Notes under the pieces: generated by a model
The model's database searches: none
What the model was told of the DNA's origin: nothing
Seen by the model: the letters and a program-made list of their open reading frames with translations, nothing else
Program-made: the position numbers and the translations under genes
In this document: positions 26,774 to 36,064 of the stretch, piece by piece
How positions within the stretch are numbered: the first letter of the stretch is position 1
Layout: each line of letters begins with the position of its first letter
Assembly (NCBI RefSeq): GCF_009729075.1
Contig: NZ_VTGY01000013.1
Span: 1-64,000, forward strand
Length of the DNA: 64,000 nucleotides
DNA from: Mycolicibacterium sp. CBMA 226
GTDB taxonomy: Bacteria; Actinomycetota; Actinomycetes; Mycobacteriales; Mycobacteriaceae
Direction of reading: 5' to 3'

Positions 26774-27399
26774 CAGGACACCTCCTGGGTGTCGAGGCTT
26801 TCCCCACGCAGGAATCCCCGGTCCCGGGCGACGCCCGTCAACAGTTCACGCAGCTGCTTGCGGCCGCGGTGGAGGCGGGACATCACCGTCCCGATCGGGG
26901 TATCCATGATTTCGGCGATCTCCTTGTACGGGAAGCCCTCGACGTCGGCGTAGTACACCGCCATCCGGAATTCTTCCGGCAACGCTTGCAGCGCCGCCTT
27001 GATTTCAGTGTCCGGCAGGGCCTCGAGGGCCTCAACCTCAGCTGACCGCAGACCGGTCGACGAGTGCTCGGCGTTGGACGCCAGCTGCCAGTCGGTGATC
27101 TCGTCAGTCGGGTATTCCGCCGGCTGCCGCTGCTTCTTGCGGTAGCTGTTGATGTACGTGTTGGTCATGATGCGGTACAGCCACGCCTTGAGGTTGGTGC
27201 CCTCGCGGAACGAATGGAAGGCCGAATAGGCCTTGACCATCGTTTCCTGCACCAGGTCCTCGGCGTCCGCCGGATTGCGCGTCATGCGCAGCGCGCCGCC
27301 GTAAAGCTGATCGAGCAGCGGAATAGCATCGCGCTCGAACCGCGCCGTCAGCTCCGCGTCGCTCTCGACCGCGGAACCCAGCCCGTCGATGTCGGTCAT
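26773..27399 (-). CDS. sigH: ECF sigma factor SigH
   Basis: A 208-residue group 4 sigma factor. Seen: region 2 with [21 protein letters not shown] and [20 protein letters not shown], then region 4 with [26 protein letters not shown] and [11 protein letters not shown]. It matches Rv3223c, the master of the thioredoxin and heat stress response. I use ATG 27399 (MTDIDGLGS) with gaaggga upstream; the frame stays open to 27525 without family support. A SigH-type promoter lies upstream, indicating positive autoregulation. Confidence 0.93.
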   Translation of the reverse strand: MTDIDGLGSAVESDAELTARFERDAIPLLDQLYGGALRMTRNPADAEDLVQETMVKAYSAFHSFREGTNLKAWLYRIMTNTYINSYRKKQRQPAEYPTDEITDWQLASNAEHSSTGLRSAEVEALEALPDTEIKAALQALPEEFRMAVYYADVEGFPYKEIAEIMDTPIGTVMSRLHRGRKQLRELLTGVARDRGFLRGESLDTQEVS

Positions 27400-27560
27400 C
27401 GTTGTCGAGACCGTCCCTTCTGTCGCGGCGCCACGCAACAGGTCCGGTAACTCGACCGGACGTTCCAGACATGCCGTTGGCACCTGTGTCCCCTTCCGTC
27501 CGATCCTAGAGGCTGCGACCGACAAGTTCGCGAGCCATTAATTGACCATGCTGACGGGAG

Positions 27561-27589
27561 TAACAGCGCCGAACCACGCAGTTGTTCCC
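27561..27589 (-). promoter_or_regulatory. SigH-type promoter of sigH (autoregulation)
   Basis: On the minus strand, gggaaca (27589-27583) and ctgtta (27566-27561) are separated by 16 bases. This fits the SigH consensus GGAAC-type -35 and GTT-type -10. It lies about 160 bases upstream of the sigH start and agrees with the known autoregulation of sigH in mycobacteria. Confidence 0.7.
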
Positions 27590-27609
27590 GACCTCTACGC
27601 TTGCCAGCC

Positions 27610-28101
27610 ATGGCGAGCGCGGCAACACCGGCGATCAAGGCCCTGCAGGCCGCCGGAATCAGCTACGAGGTGCGGCAGTTCCGGCACGATCCGCGGGCGA
27701 CGTCGTTCGGCGACGAAGCCGTGAACGAACTAGCCGGAGAAGGCTTCGTCGCGGCGCAGATCTTCAAGACGCTGGTCCTGTCGGTTCCGGGTGGCCTCGC
27801 CGTCGCGGTCCTGCCGGTACCCGACAAGCTGTCGTTCAAGGCCGCCGCGGCCGCGCTCGGCGTACCGAAGGCCGAGATGGCCGACCAGGCCGCGGCGCAA
27901 CGGGCCACGGGATATGTCGTCGGCGGTATTTCCCCACTGGGGCAGCGCAAGCCGTTGCCGACGGTCGTGGACGAGTCGGCGCTGGGCTGGGACCGGGTGC
28001 TATGCAGTGCGGGTAAACGCGGGCTCGACATCGTCCTCGCCCCGGCTGATCTGGTCACCGCCACCGCCGCAGCAACTGCAAACATTTGCGCACCGCGCTA
28101 G
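27610..28101 (+). CDS. ybaK: YbaK-type Cys-tRNA(Pro)/Cys-tRNA(Cys) deacylase
   Basis: A 163-residue aminoacyl-tRNA editing protein. Seen: AIKALQAAGISYEVRQFRHD, the catalytic-site region QIFKTLVLSVPGG, KLSFKAAAAALG, and ATGYVVGGISPLGQRKPLPTV, all typical of the YbaK/EbsC family. Expected role: hydrolysis of mischarged Cys-tRNA(Pro) in trans. Start ATG 27610. It is divergent from sigH; the shared 210-base gap includes the SigH-type promoter that faces the other way. Confidence 0.87.
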   Translation: MASAATPAIKALQAAGISYEVRQFRHDPRATSFGDEAVNELAGEGFVAAQIFKTLVLSVPGGLAVAVLPVPDKLSFKAAAAALGVPKAEMADQAAAQRATGYVVGGISPLGQRKPLPTVVDESALGWDRVLCSAGKRGLDIVLAPADLVTATAAATANICAPR

Positions 28102-28124
28102 AGCGCGCCGCATAGGGTGTGCGC

Positions 28125-28973
28125 ATGACACTGTCCGGGAAGACCATGTTCATCTCCGGTGCCAGCCGTGGCATCGGTTTGGCCATCGCCAAGAAGTTCG
28201 CGGCCGACGGCGCCAACGTCGCGCTGCTCGCCAAGACCGCCGAGCCCCATCCCAAGCTCGAGGGCACCGTCTACACGGCGGCAAAGGAGATCGAGCAGGT
28301 CGGCGGCCAGGCACTGCCGATCGTCGGCGACGTGCGTGACCCCGACTCGGTCACGGCCGCAGTGGCACAGGCCGTCGAGCAGTTCGGCGCCATCGACGTC
28401 TGCGTCAACAACGCCTCAGCGATCAACCTGGGCTCCATCGAAGAGGTGCCGATGAAGCGCTTCGACCTGATGAACGGCATCCAGATCCGCGGCACCTACG
28501 CCGTCTCGCAGGCCTGTATCCCCCACATGAAGGGCCGCGAGAACCCCCACATCCTGACGCTGTCGCCGCCGCTGCGCCTCGAGTCCGAGTGGCTCAAGCC
28601 CACCGCCTACATGATGGCGAAGTACGGAATGACGTTGTGTGCGTTGGGCATTGCCGAAGAAATGCGCGCGGCCGGCATCGCGTCGAACACCCTGTGGCCG
28701 CGCACCCTGGTCGCCACCGCCGCCGTACAGAACCTGCTCGGCGGTGACGAGGCGATGGCCAAGGCCCGCAAGCCCGAGGTGTACTCGGACGCCGCTTACG
28801 CCATCTTCAACAAGCCGGCGCGTGAGTACACCGGTCAGAGCCTCCTGTGCGAGGACGTGCTGCTCGAGTCCGGCGTCACCGACCTCTCGGTCTACGACTG
28901 CGTGCCGGGCGGCGAGCTCGGCGTCGACCTGTGGGTGGACACCCCGAACCCGCCGGGATACACCGGCCCTTAA
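28125..28973 (+). CDS. short-chain dehydrogenase/reductase (Rv3224-like)
   Basis: A 282-residue SDR, the same length as Rv3224. Seen: the cofactor loop FISGASRGIGLAIAKK, VNNASAINLG, and the catalytic Tyr-x3-Lys as YMMAKYG. The usual catalytic Ser position falls at LTLSPPL. It resembles the HSDL2-like branch in PHPKLEGTVYTAAKEIE, where the NADP site has an inserted loop. Start ATG 28125; a GTG two codons upstream is possible. The substrate is unknown. It ends 4 bases into the converging small membrane protein gene. Confidence 0.85.
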   Translation: MTLSGKTMFISGASRGIGLAIAKKFAADGANVALLAKTAEPHPKLEGTVYTAAKEIEQVGGQALPIVGDVRDPDSVTAAVAQAVEQFGAIDVCVNNASAINLGSIEEVPMKRFDLMNGIQIRGTYAVSQACIPHMKGRENPHILTLSPPLRLESEWLKPTAYMMAKYGMTLCALGIAEEMRAAGIASNTLWPRTLVATAAVQNLLGGDEAMAKARKPEVYSDAAYAIFNKPAREYTGQSLLCEDVLLESGVTDLSVYDCVPGGELGVDLWVDTPNPPGYTGP

Positions 28974-29215
28974 TCAGCGGCCGGGCAGATCTCGACACCC
29001 GAGACCATCGGCGGCCACGCCACCGTCACCTCGACGAGTGCGGCCAGCGGCGCGATCGCCGGAAACGCACGGTCCCACTGTTTCTGCACCTGCTCCACCG
29101 CATGGGGATGCAGGAAGGTCCACGCCATCCCGACCAGTAGGTACGGCAGTGCCAGCCACAGCAGGAATTCGGCCATCGCGCCGACGCTGACCCGTCGGCT
29201 GAGCAATCGGCGCAT
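28970..29215 (-). CDS. small membrane protein, third cistron of the MpaB operon
   Basis: An 81-residue protein with a membrane segment (EFLLWLALPYLLVGMAWTFL) and a more polar C-terminal half ending VAWPPMVSGVEICPAAD. Its start (ATG 29215) shares a base with the stop of the MpaB gene (TGATG), so it is a genuine coupled cistron. It shares a recognisable pattern with the first cistron of the operon: PYL[VL][LV]G..W...H near the membrane segment and a late WP...C. I infer that the two are paralogues. No function is known. Confidence 0.7.
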   Translation of the reverse strand: MRRLLSRRVSVGAMAEFLLWLALPYLLVGMAWTFLHPHAVEQVQKQWDRAFPAIAPLAALVEVTVAWPPMVSGVEICPAAD

Positions 29216-30099
29216 CAGATCAACTCCCCGTCGCGGCGAATCTGCCTGCGTACGTAGGCCAGCAGCAGGTAGCTACCGGCCTGCCGGACGAACAGCGGCA
29301 GGAACCGGTTGACGAATGCGACGAGCCGGAACAGCGTTTCGAAAAGATACTGGCGGCCGCTGCCCCACGACATGCACATGGCGTCCCGGAACACCGGTGC
29401 CAGGAAGCCTCCGGTGAGGAACGCCAGCAGGGGTCGAAATGGCAGGGCCAGAACAGGATTGATCATCCGCAACCGCACCAGGTCGGTCAGGTAGGCGCGG
29501 ACGGCGTCATCCATGGTGACCTTGGCGCACGCCGCGGTCCAGTAGTCGTCGAACTCGGCCCGGGTGGCCGGCCACTGGTCGTCGGTGACCTGCAGCGTGG
29601 TGCCCAGCGGGGCCGCGGAGCGGTAGAACTGTTCGGCCAGTTCGGGTGTCAGCTCGCCGCGCAACAATTGGTAGACGTCCTCCATGCCGACGAACAGGCA
29701 GGCGGCGACCCACATCTGCAGATCGCGGTCAAAGGCGTTGTAGCGCACCGGGCTGTCCGGACCGGACCGCACCTGCCGGTGCGCGGTGTCGACGGCCGCG
29801 CGCATGGCGGCCCGGTCCTCGTCATTGCCCAGGATGGCCACGGCGAGGTACTGAAATGTGGTGCGGGCACGCTTCCACGGATGTTTGAGCAGGTTCCCCG
29901 AATCGACCTTGCTCTCGACCACGCCGTACCCGACACCCGGCCACGACAGCTGCATGATGACGTTGGCGGCACTGGCCGCGGCGCCCCAGAAATCGGCGGC
30001 GTCGGCGATGGTCACCGGGTAGTCGTCCCACCGCGCGGTGCGGCGCCGAATCTGGATGCGGCAGTCCGCGAGCGTCAGTGCCGCGGGTTCGCCGGTCAT
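29215..30099 (-). CDS. MpaB/DUF2236 (latex-clearing-protein-like) oxygenase family protein
   Basis: A 294-residue alpha-helical protein of the DUF2236/MpaB family: YGVVESKVDSGNLLKHPWKRARTTFQYLAVAILG and NAFDRDLQMWVAACLFVG are typical. Related Lcp proteins are b-type haem dioxygenases with a proximal His in a WVHA context; here the same place reads WVAA, so haem ligation must differ or be lost. Two hydrophobic C-terminal stretches (FRPLLAFLTGGFLAPVF, LFVRQAGSYLLLAYV) suggest membrane contact. Start ATG 30099 overlaps the upstream stop (ATGA). It lies between two small membrane proteins that resemble each other. Confidence 0.8.
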   Translation of the reverse strand: MTGEPAALTLADCRIQIRRRTARWDDYPVTIADAADFWGAAASAANVIMQLSWPGVGYGVVESKVDSGNLLKHPWKRARTTFQYLAVAILGNDEDRAAMRAAVDTAHRQVRSGPDSPVRYNAFDRDLQMWVAACLFVGMEDVYQLLRGELTPELAEQFYRSAAPLGTTLQVTDDQWPATRAEFDDYWTAACAKVTMDDAVRAYLTDLVRLRMINPVLALPFRPLLAFLTGGFLAPVFRDAMCMSWGSGRQYLFETLFRLVAFVNRFLPLFVRQAGSYLLLAYVRRQIRRDGELI

Positions 30100-30329
30100 G
30101 GCAGGCACATGTTCGTCAGCAGCAGCATCGGCCAGAACACCACGGTCCGCACGAAGACCAGCACGCGCTCGATGCCGTGCGCTGCTTCGAAAGCGCCGGT
30201 GTGCGTGACGGCCCACAGCACGCCGAGCACGAGATACGGCGCGGCGAGCATCGCCGCGGTGCCGAGCCATTCCGCGATCGTCATCTCGAAACCGAGGAGG
30301 CCGGTCGCGCGTTCTTCGTCGTCGGTCAT
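30096..30329 (-). CDS. small membrane protein, first cistron of the MpaB operon
   Basis: A 77-residue protein with two hydrophobic stretches (IAEWLGTAAMLAAPYLVLGVLW and VLVFVRTVVFWPMLLLTNMC). Its stop overlaps the MpaB start (ATGA). The pattern PYLVLGVLWAVTH and the late FWP...MC are echoed in the third cistron. No clear ribosome-binding site precedes ATG 30329, so the transcript may be leaderless; the divergent methyltransferase starts only 31 bases away. Function unknown. Confidence 0.68.
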   Translation of the reverse strand: MTDDEERATGLLGFEMTIAEWLGTAAMLAAPYLVLGVLWAVTHTGAFEAAHGIERVLVFVRTVVFWPMLLLTNMCLP

Positions 30330-30360
30330 GGTGGTTTCACGTTAGGCATACAGTGGCCGC

Positions 30361-31119
30361 ATGTCGACGTGGTCAGTCGGACGGTACGAAGCCGTCGCCG
30401 AATTCATCGCGCCCATCGCCGCAGAAGTCGTCGCCGCCGTGCCCCACGGACCCGGCACTGCGCTCGTCGACCTGGCCTGCGGGACCGGCAATGCGGCGCT
30501 GCACGCCGCCGGCCTCGGCGCGCGTGTCACCGGCGTCGATCTCACGCCCGAGTTGCTGGCCATCGCCGCCGCCAAACCCGGTGGCGACGCCGTCGAGTGG
30601 GTGGCCGCCGACGCATCCGCCACCGGACTGCCGGGCGCCTCGTTCGACGCCGCGGTGTCGAACATGGGCACCATCTTCGTCGAACCGGCCGCCATGGTCG
30701 CCGAGTTCGCCCGGCTGCTCAAACCCGGTGGCATCCTCGGTTTTTCGGCGTGGGTGAAGTCGGACGACAATCCGTTCTTCACTCCGGTCGTCGAGGTCCT
30801 GGGCCAGCCGGCACCTGGCCCATACTCCCCCGAACAGTGGGGAGTACCCGAGCTGGTCCACGAGCGATTGAACACCGACTTCGCCGATGTGACCATCGAA
30901 AACCGAACGCTCACCTGGCGATTCGACTCCTTGACCGACGCGGTGCGGTTCGTCACCGACGAATCGCCCGTGCACGTCACCACCTTGAGCTACTTGGACG
31001 ACGACACCCGCACCCGGCTCGTCGCCGCCTTCACCGCGGCGTTCACCGCCCACCGAACACCCGACGGCACCGTCGCTTTCGACGCGCCGTACGCGGTGAT
31101 CACCGCGCATCGCCGTTAA
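30361..31119 (+). CDS. class I SAM-dependent methyltransferase
   Basis: A 252-residue methyltransferase. Seen: the SAM-binding motif I ALVDLACGTGNAALHAA, GVDLTPELLAIA (acidic end of strand 2), AADASATGLPGASFDAAVSNMG (motif IV region) and LLKPGGILGFSAW. It resembles the UbiE/COQ5-like Methyltransf_11 group. It is divergent from the MpaB operon. The methyl acceptor cannot be read from sequence. Confidence 0.82.
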   Translation: MSTWSVGRYEAVAEFIAPIAAEVVAAVPHGPGTALVDLACGTGNAALHAAGLGARVTGVDLTPELLAIAAAKPGGDAVEWVAADASATGLPGASFDAAVSNMGTIFVEPAAMVAEFARLLKPGGILGFSAWVKSDDNPFFTPVVEVLGQPAPGPYSPEQWGVPELVHERLNTDFADVTIENRTLTWRFDSLTDAVRFVTDESPVHVTTLSYLDDDTRTRLVAAFTAAFTAHRTPDGTVAFDAPYAVITAHRR

Positions 31120-31134
31120 GGATTGCCGCTGAAT

Positions 31135-32609
31135 TCAGCGGGCCTGGTACAGGATTCCCCGGCCGATCGCTTCCCGGACCTCCGGCAGCGCCGCCTCGGC
31201 AAGGGCGTCGGCGTCGACGCCGTGGTGCGCGGCCAGCAGTCCGATGAGCGTGCCCAGGGGCACCTCGCCGCGGCACCCGGCGAGCAGGGCGGTGAACACC
31301 TCGTCCACCCCGAGGACCGCACCCGGGCCGCCGGGGCGACGGACCGCGCAGCCGATCTCCTGCCAGCCGTCCGGTCCGGGCAGCGAATGCTGCTCCAGCA
31401 GCACCGGTGCCGTCGACAGGCGCGCGGCCAGCAGCTCATCGTCCGAGGTGTCCCGCAGGTAGGCCCGGCGGGCGAAGAACGCCTCCACCTCGGTCCCGTG
31501 ATGGGTTCGTCGGTGATCTCCTCGAGAATCTGCTCGGGCTCCTCACCGGGACGCGGCACGCGCAGCGAGATCAGGCCCATGCCGATCCCGGTGATGCCCT
31601 CGGCGTCGAACCAGTCCAGCCAGTCCGCGCCCCGCTGCGCAATCTGCTCAGCGGACTCGCCGGCATCGGCCAGCCACAGGGAGACGTAGCTGACCGGGTC
31701 GGCCAGCTCCCGCTGCACCACCCAGGCGTGCAGCCCGGTGCCGGCCAGCCAGTCCTGCACGCGGGGCTGCCAATCATCGCCCCGGACAATCCAATTGGCC
31801 ATGATCTGTGCGGTGCCGCCAGGCGTCAGGTAGTTGCCGACTTTCTCGATGATGGTGCGGCACAGCCCATCTCCGGCCACACCGGAGTCGCGGTAGATGT
31901 AGTCCTGCGCCCCCTTGCCCACCACGAACGGCGGGTTGGACACGATCAGGTCGAACCGCTCGCCCGCCACCGGGTCGAACAGGCTGCCGGGCCGCAGATC
32001 CCACGACATCCCGTTGATGCCCGCGGTGGCCTGCGCCAGCTTAAGGGCCCGCGGGTTGGTGTCGGTGGCCACGATGTCGGCGCAGTGCCCGTTCAGGTGC
32101 AGCGCCTGGATGCCGCAGCCAGTGCCCAGATCGAGCGCGCGCTGCACCGGCGTCCGAATCACGGCCCGCGCCAACGACATCGACGCGCCGCCGATGCCCA
32201 GCACGTGCTCGTGGTCCACCGGCCCGCCGCGCAGGGCGGCGTCCTGGTCGGAGACGACGAAGAAGTCGCGTTCCCCGTCGCTGTGCGGGCGGATGTCGAG
32301 CGCGGCGCGGGCGGTGTCGGTCACCTCGAGCACACCGGCCGCCACCAGCTCGGCGACGCGGGTCGACGGGAACGCCGCCTGCACCTGGTCCACCGGCTCA
32401 TCGGTGCCGAGAAGGAAGAGCCGGATCAGCGTGGCCAGTCGGGCATTCTCGGCGGTTCTGGTCGAGCGCAGCGCCGGCCACCACACGCCCCGGCCCATCG
32501 CCGCGTTGGCGTCCGCACCCAGCAGTTCGGCCACCCCGTCGGTGGTGTATCCGGCCGAGCGCAGATCAGCGCCGAGCGCGTCGACCAGGAGAGGGTCCAG
32601 GTCGGTCAA
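31135..32609 (-). pseudogene. DUF7059/DUF7782-type methyltransferase with a frameshift near the C terminus
   Basis: A protein of about 490 residues if restored. Seen in the main frame: an N-terminal winged-helix-like domain (DALGADLRSAGYTTDGVAELLG), then a class I methyltransferase with RALDLGTGCGIQALHL, ATDTNPRALKLA and the N6/N5-type DLIVSNPPFVVG. After EEITDEPITG the frame slips: the expected continuation TEVEAFFARRAYLRDTSDDELL is in another frame (31488 down to 31135). A single missing G at the c-run 31495-31497 explains it. Unrestored, the main frame runs on to 31116 with an unrelated Arg/Ser/Pro-rich tail. Start TTG 32609 overlaps the SRAP stop (TTGA) behind gaaggga. The catalytic core is intact, so some activity may remain. 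Confidence 0.75.
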
Positions 32610-33406
32610 AACAACGTCCCTTCGGGTTCGGCCTGCGCGGGCTCGATGAGTTCGGGGCCATTGTTGCGAATGCTGTTGACCAACTTGGACACCTCGCGCG
32701 TGACGATGCGATCCAGGTCGCCGTGCCCGCGCAGCAGCCCCTCGTCGATGGGTGCGTCGGGGTCGAGCCAGCGGTCCCAGTCGCCGGCGCTGATGGTCAG
32801 CGGCATGCGGTCGTGGATCTCGGCCAGCAGGCCGACCGACTCCGTCGTGATGATCGTGCAGCTGACCAGCGGAGCCTCCTCGCGCGAACTGCCGGCGGGC
32901 CGCCACGTCGACCACAGACCCGCCATGAAGAGCAGGTCGTCGTCGGCGGCGTGCATGTAGAACGGCGTCTTGGTGGCCTTCTTGCCGTCGGCCGCCGGGT
33001 TGGGCCGCCACTCGTACCAGCCGTCCATCGGGATGAGGCAGCGCTTCGATTTCGCCGACCCCCGGAACGCCGGTGACGTGGTCAGCGTCTCGGCACGCGC
33101 GTTGATCAGCAGCGGGCCCTTGGTGTCGGGCGTGCCGTCGGCCGTGGTCTTCACCCACGGCGGGATCAGGCCCCAGCGCATGGACCGGACGCGGCGGGTG
33201 GCCTCGTCGTCAGGCTCCGAATGGCGCCGCACCACGCTGCTGATGGTCGTGGTGGGCGCCACGTTGTAGTTGGCCGACGGCGTGGTGCCGCCCTGTTCAC
33301 CGCCGTCTTTGGCGGCGTCCGACGCCTTGGCGGCGGTCTCGTCCAGCGCCTGGATTTTCTCGGCCAGCAGCGCCGGGTCGGTGGTGACTGCAAATCGCCC
33401 GCACAT
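32606..33406 (-). CDS. SRAP-family protein (YedK/HMCES), abasic-site DNA-protein crosslinker
   Basis: A 266-residue SOS response-associated peptidase-fold protein. Seen: the catalytic Cys2 in [30 protein letters not shown], the Glu in GWYEW and the His in HDRMP. The family shields abasic sites in single-stranded DNA by a thiazolidine crosslink through Cys2. Start ATG 33406 must be right because Met removal exposes Cys2. An insertion of about 20 residues ([17 protein letters not shown]) follows the first strand. It matches Rv3226c and is divergent from aroA with only 18 bases between start codons. Confidence 0.92.
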   Translation of the reverse strand: MCGRFAVTTDPALLAEKIQALDETAAKASDAAKDGGEQGGTTPSANYNVAPTTTISSVVRRHSEPDDEATRRVRSMRWGLIPPWVKTTADGTPDTKGPLLINARAETLTTSPAFRGSAKSKRCLIPMDGWYEWRPNPAADGKKATKTPFYMHAADDDLLFMAGLWSTWRPAGSSREEAPLVSCTIITTESVGLLAEIHDRMPLTISAGDWDRWLDPDAPIDEGLLRGHGDLDRIVTREVSKLVNSIRNNGPELIEPAQAEPEGTLF

Positions 33407-33424
33407 ACCAGGCAGGATAGGGGC

Positions 33425-34711
33425 ATGGAAACCTGGCCCGCACCGTCGGTGACCGGTCCGGTGCAGGCCACTGTCACCGTGCCGGGATCGAAGTCGCAGA
33501 CCAATCGGGCGCTCATCCTCGCCGCCTTGGGAACAATTACCGCCACGCCGTCGGATGTGTCGACCATCAGCGGCGCACTGCGCAGCCGCGACACCAACCT
33601 GATGATCGGCGCCCTGCAGGCGCTGGGCGTGACCATCACCGGTGACGACACCGAACTGACCGTCGCCGGCGCCATCTCCCCCGCCGGGGACGTGCACATC
33701 GACTGCGGGCTGGCGGGCACCGTGCTGCGGTTCGTCCCGCCGGTGGCGGCGATCGGCCGTCGCGTCGTCACCTTCGATGGCGATGAGCAGGCCAAGACCC
33801 GCCCCATCACGCCACTGCTGGACGGCATGCGAGGTCTCGGCGTCGACATCACCGGCGACGGCATGCCGTTCACGGTGTCCGGCACCGGGTCGGTGGCCGG
33901 CGGCGAGGTACGCATCGATGCGTCGTCGTCGTCGCAATTCGTCTCGGGACTGTTGTTGTCGGGAGCCACTTTCCGCGACGGCCTGACCGTCATCCACACC
34001 GGCGCGACGGTACCGTCGCAGCCCCACATCGAGATGACGATCGCGATGTTGCGCGACGCGGGTGTCCAGGTCGACGACAGCGAGCCGAACCGTTGGCACG
34101 TCGCGGCGGGCCCGGTCGCCGCGCGGCACTGGGCCATCGAGCCCGATCTGTCGAACTCGGTGCCGTTCCTGGCGGCCGCCGCGGTGACCGGCGGCACGGT
34201 GCGGCTGGCCCACTGGCCGGGGCACAGCGTGCAGCCCTCGGGCGACATCCTCCAGCTGCTGGGCAAGCTGAATACCGCTGTGCAAGTTGTCGATTCGTAT
34301 CTGGAGGTGCGGGGCGCGCAAAGCTACGGCGGCTTCGACGCGGACCTGAAAGCCGTCGGCGAGCTGGCGCCGTCGATGGCCGCGCTGGCCGCGCTGGCCA
34401 GCCCCGGTTCGGTGTCGACACTGTCGGGCATCGCGCACCTGCGCGGGCACGAGACCGACCGGCTGGCCGCGCTGACCAACGAGATCAACGGGCTGGGCGG
34501 CCAGTGCCGCGAGACCGACGACGGTCTGGTGATCACGGCCGTGCCGCTGCACGAAGGCATTTGGCGGTCATACGCCGACCATCGGATGGCAACCGCGGGC
34601 GCGATCATCGGACTTCGGGTACCCGGCGTGCAGGTGGAGGACATCGCCACCACCGCCAAGACGCTGCCCGATTTCCCCGGCATGTGGGCAGACCTCCTGG
34701 CCGGGAAATAG
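33425..34711 (+). CDS. aroA: EPSP synthase (3-phosphoshikimate 1-carboxyvinyltransferase)
   Basis: A 428-residue enzyme of the shikimate pathway that joins shikimate 3-phosphate and phosphoenolpyruvate. Seen: [19 protein letters not shown] (substrate Lys, Ser), [64 protein letters not shown] and [16 protein letters not shown]. It matches Rv3227. Start ATG 33425 lies 18 bases from the divergent SRAP gene, so its promoter must be very compact or lie within that gene. Confidence 0.94.
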   Translation: METWPAPSVTGPVQATVTVPGSKSQTNRALILAALGTITATPSDVSTISGALRSRDTNLMIGALQALGVTITGDDTELTVAGAISPAGDVHIDCGLAGTVLRFVPPVAAIGRRVVTFDGDEQAKTRPITPLLDGMRGLGVDITGDGMPFTVSGTGSVAGGEVRIDASSSSQFVSGLLLSGATFRDGLTVIHTGATVPSQPHIEMTIAMLRDAGVQVDDSEPNRWHVAAGPVAARHWAIEPDLSNSVPFLAAAAVTGGTVRLAHWPGHSVQPSGDILQLLGKLNTAVQVVDSYLEVRGAQSYGGFDADLKAVGELAPSMAALAALASPGSVSTLSGIAHLRGHETDRLAALTNEINGLGGQCRETDDGLVITAVPLHEGIWRSYADHRMATAGAIIGLRVPGVQVEDIATTAKTLPDFPGMWADLLAGK

Positions 34712-34712
34712 C

Positions 34713-35690
34713 TTGCGGGAGTACGACGAATCCGATGTCCGGGTGCGCTCGGGCAAAGGTTCGCGTCCCCGCACCAAGAACCGGCCGACACACGCCGACG
34801 CCCGCGAAGCCATGGTGGTCACCGTCGACCGCGGCCGCTGGGGCTGCGCATTGGACGGCAATCCCGACCACATCGTCACCGCGATGCGGGCCCGCGAACT
34901 GGGCCGCACGCCGATCGTGGTCGGCGACTTGGTGGGCATCGTCGGCGACCTGTCCGGCAAGCCCGACACCCTGGCCCGCATCGTCCGCCGCGACGAACGC
35001 CGCACCGTGTTGCGCCGCACCGCCGATGACACCGACCCGACCGAGCGGGTGGTGGTCGCCAACGCCGACCAGTTGTTGATGGTGGTCGCCGTGGCCGACC
35101 CGCCCCCGCGCGCCGGGCTGGTGCAGCGTGCCCTGATCGCCGCGTATGTCGGCGGGCTGCGACCGATCCTGTGCCTGACCAAACAAGATCTGGCCCCGGC
35201 CGAGCCCTTCGCCGCCGAGTTCACCGGGCTGGATCTCACGATCATCACCGCCGGCCGCGACGATCCGCTCGACGCCGTCGCGCCCCTGCTCGAAGGCAAG
35301 GTCACGGTGCTGCTGGGCCATTCCGGCGTCGGCAAGTCCACATTGGTGAATCGCCTTGTGCCAGAAGCAGACCGGGCCACCGGCGAAGTGTCGGGCGTCG
35401 GCAAGGGCAAGCACACGTCGACGCAGTCGGTGGCGCTGCCGCTCGACGACGGCTGGGTCGTCGACACTCCGGGCATCCGGTCGTTCGGCCTCGCGCACAT
35501 TCAGCCCGACGACGTGCTGATGGCGTTCTCCGACCTCGCCGAGGCCATCGAGGACTGTCCCCGCGGCTGCGGGCACATGGGCCCGCCGGCCGATCCGGAA
35601 TGCGCGCTCGACACGCTCACAGGCCCGGCCGTCGACCGCGTCGCCGCGGCCCGTCGCCTGCTCGCGGTACTGAACGAGCCGACGTACTAG
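34713..35690 (+). CDS. rsgA: ribosome-assembly GTPase RsgA (circularly permuted)
   Basis: A 325-residue GTPase with permuted motifs: an OB-fold N domain (VDRGRWGCAL), then G4 LTKQD, G1 GHSGVGKST, G3 VDTPG, and a C-terminal zinc site CPRGCGHMGPPADPEC. RsgA helps mature the 30S subunit. It starts at TTG 34713, one base after the aroA stop, giving LREYDESDVRVRSG; this rare start is favoured by family alignment. It corresponds to Rv3228 and should be cotranscribed with aroA. Confidence 0.88.
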   Translation: MREYDESDVRVRSGKGSRPRTKNRPTHADAREAMVVTVDRGRWGCALDGNPDHIVTAMRARELGRTPIVVGDLVGIVGDLSGKPDTLARIVRRDERRTVLRRTADDTDPTERVVVANADQLLMVVAVADPPPRAGLVQRALIAAYVGGLRPILCLTKQDLAPAEPFAAEFTGLDLTIITAGRDDPLDAVAPLLEGKVTVLLGHSGVGKSTLVNRLVPEADRATGEVSGVGKGKHTSTQSVALPLDDGWVVDTPGIRSFGLAHIQPDDVLMAFSDLAEAIEDCPRGCGHMGPPADPECALDTLTGPAVDRVAAARRLLAVLNEPTY

Positions 35691-35810
35691 CAGCGGGCCA
35701 CCGGCATCGTCGCGCATTGACAGATCGGTATGTGAATTTTCTTTACGGACGTCTTTCCTCAGGATTTCGCCCCTGCCGCCGCGACCGAATGAGCCATAAC
35801 ATCGGTCACT

Positions 35811-36038
35811 ATGAATTCACATACGGTCCGACGCCTGAGCGCCACGCTGGGTATGAGCGCACTGATCGCAACCAGCGGCTTGCTGGCCGGTTGCGGTAAA
35901 AGTGGCGAATCCCCCAGCCCCACGACGACCACAACCACGACTACGACGACGTCTGTGTCGCCGACCGAGAACACTGTCAATCCCGGCAGCCAGACGTTCA
36001 CGCCCGCCCCGCCTGATCACCGCGGCAACGTCGGCTGA
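35811..36038 (+). CDS. small Thr-rich lipoprotein
   Basis: A 75-residue predicted lipoprotein: a basic N terminus, a hydrophobic signal, the lipobox LLAGC (Cys about residue 28), then a run of ten Thr and a Pro/Thr-rich tail with no folded domain evident. The mature part is under 50 residues. It sits alone between rsgA and the desA3 terminator, with a ttgaca box at 35717-35722 upstream. Function unknown; it could be a surface spacer or a poorly conserved antigen. Confidence 0.65.
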   Translation: MNSHTVRRLSATLGMSALIATSGLLAGCGKSGESPSPTTTTTTTTTTSVSPTENTVNPGSQTFTPAPPDHRGNVG

Positions 36039-36064
36039 ACCTGCGGCACCCCAAGCACACACAA

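Noticed and set aside
31135..31488. Separate small gene of 117 codons
   Set aside because: It continues the methyltransferase sequence after one base shift and has no promoter or ribosome-binding site of its own.
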